Positions 63,653 through 64,000 of a DNA stretch of 64,000 bases are shown one piece after another. This DNA comes from Pseudomonas saponiphila (lineage in GTDB: Bacteria > Pseudomonadota > Gammaproteobacteria > Pseudomonadales > Pseudomonadaceae): positions 3,244,501 to 3,308,500 of the forward strand of contig NZ_FNTJ01000001.1 in the NCBI RefSeq assembly GCF_900105185.1, given 5' to 3'. The notes under the pieces were generated by a model. The model did not search any database, was not told where the DNA came from, and worked only from the letters and a program-made list of their open reading frames with translations. The position numbers and the translations under genes are program-made. Every line of letters starts with the position of its first letter. The stretch's first letter is position 1.

Positions 63653-64000
63653 TCAGTTGCCGCTGATGGCGGTGTCCACCAGGGTCTGGGCTTCCTGCAC
63701 CAGTTGCTTGAGGTGATCGTCGCCGATGAAGCTTTCGGCGTAGATCTTGTAGATATCCTCGGTGCCCGATGGCCGGGCGGCGAACCAGCCGTTCTCGGTC
63801 ATGACTTTCAGGCCACCAATGGCCTGATCGTTGCCCGGGGCCTGGCTGAGGATCTGCTGGATCGGCTCGCCGGCCAGCTGGGTCGAGGTCACCTGTTGCG
63901 GCGAAAGCTTGCTGAGCAGGGCCTTTTGCTGCGGGTTGGCCTTGGCATCGACCCGCACCGAGAAGGGTTCGCCCAACTCGTCGCACAAGGCGCGGTAGGC
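63653..64000 (-). CDS. pgm: phosphoglucomutase, C-terminal part (runs off the window)
   Basis: The frame is open through the window end and stops at 63653. The last 115 residues are seen, including TENGWFAARPSGTEDIYKIY, the phosphate-binding loop of alpha-D-phosphohexomutase domain 4, and the typical tail with KQLVQEAQTLV. It interconverts glucose 1- and 6-phosphate for glycogen, trehalose and cell-surface sugars. A TTG at 63988 is not the true start, since upstream codons (AYRALCDELGEPF) read on. Confidence 0.9.
   Translation of the reverse strand, partial: AYRALCDELGEPFSVRVDAKANPQQKALLSKLSPQQVTSTQLAGEPIQQILSQAPGNDQAIGGLKVMTENGWFAARPSGTEDIYKIYAESFIGDDHLKQLVQEAQTLVDTAISGN

Overview
The window is GC-rich DNA from a Pseudomonas, most likely of the P. 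fluorescens / P. protegens / P. chlororaphis group. I infer this from the gene families (Pseudomonas-type PagP-like barrel, split PqiA, copABCD, TriC-like RND pump, pgm), the GC-rich codon use and a typical Pseudomonas REP hairpin at 63627-63647. No rRNA, tRNA or CRISPR array was seen.

Layout. 1-11831 is ordinary chromosome: AzlCD exporter, PagP-like outer-membrane enzyme, alpha/beta hydrolase, methyltransferase, a PCu(A)C/SCO copper-delivery pair, Nudix, LysE exporter, AraC regulator, a remarkable protein that is 41% Met, a coupled micro-gene plus XRE-cupin regulator, a sulfonate-type binding protein and a crotonase. 11852-31453 is a minus-strand gene train of about 20 kb without a recognisable published counterpart. 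Reading in its own direction it holds a small beta-rich protein, a membrane-anchored protein, a 1185-aa protein, an endonuclease/exonuclease/phosphatase-fold protein, a 3475-aa giant with LysM-like modules, a 24-aa micro-gene with a perfect Shine-Dalgarno, a protein ending in eight identical 13-residue Cys-containing repeats, a DegT-type PLP enzyme and a SelO/kinase-like protein. The last genes overlap each other and look like a RiPP-style precursor with two modifying enzymes. This is my best candidate for a new system.

31996-36140 is a copper-resistance operon, copABCD. 36294-41456 is a decayed accessory zone with a possible degenerate antitoxin, a lipoprotein pseudogene and an IS21-family element (37269-39909). 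That insertion splits a secreted-protein gene, whose frame is restored exactly when the element and one 7-bp target copy are removed. 41457-52144 is an envelope-stress block. A TetR gene stands divergent to a six-gene run (RND efflux trio, PqiA C-half, six-MCE PqiB, periplasmic helical protein), while the PqiA N-half lies on the other side behind tetR. 52364-58282 is a second, TriABC-like RND system with a convergent TolC/OpmH-like gene. A phytanoyl-CoA dioxygenase-family gene and a TetR gene follow, the latter cut by a second IS21 copy (60298-62938). The other side of that copy has lost the start of a pirin gene. The window ends inside pgm.

How the parts work together. The pumps, PqiAB, Cop proteins, PCu(A)C/SCO and the PagP-like enzyme all act on the cell envelope and on export or metal homeostasis. 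The 20-kb train stands apart; its small overlapping genes imply tightly coupled production of a repeat peptide and its modifying enzymes, next to very large proteins of unknown role.
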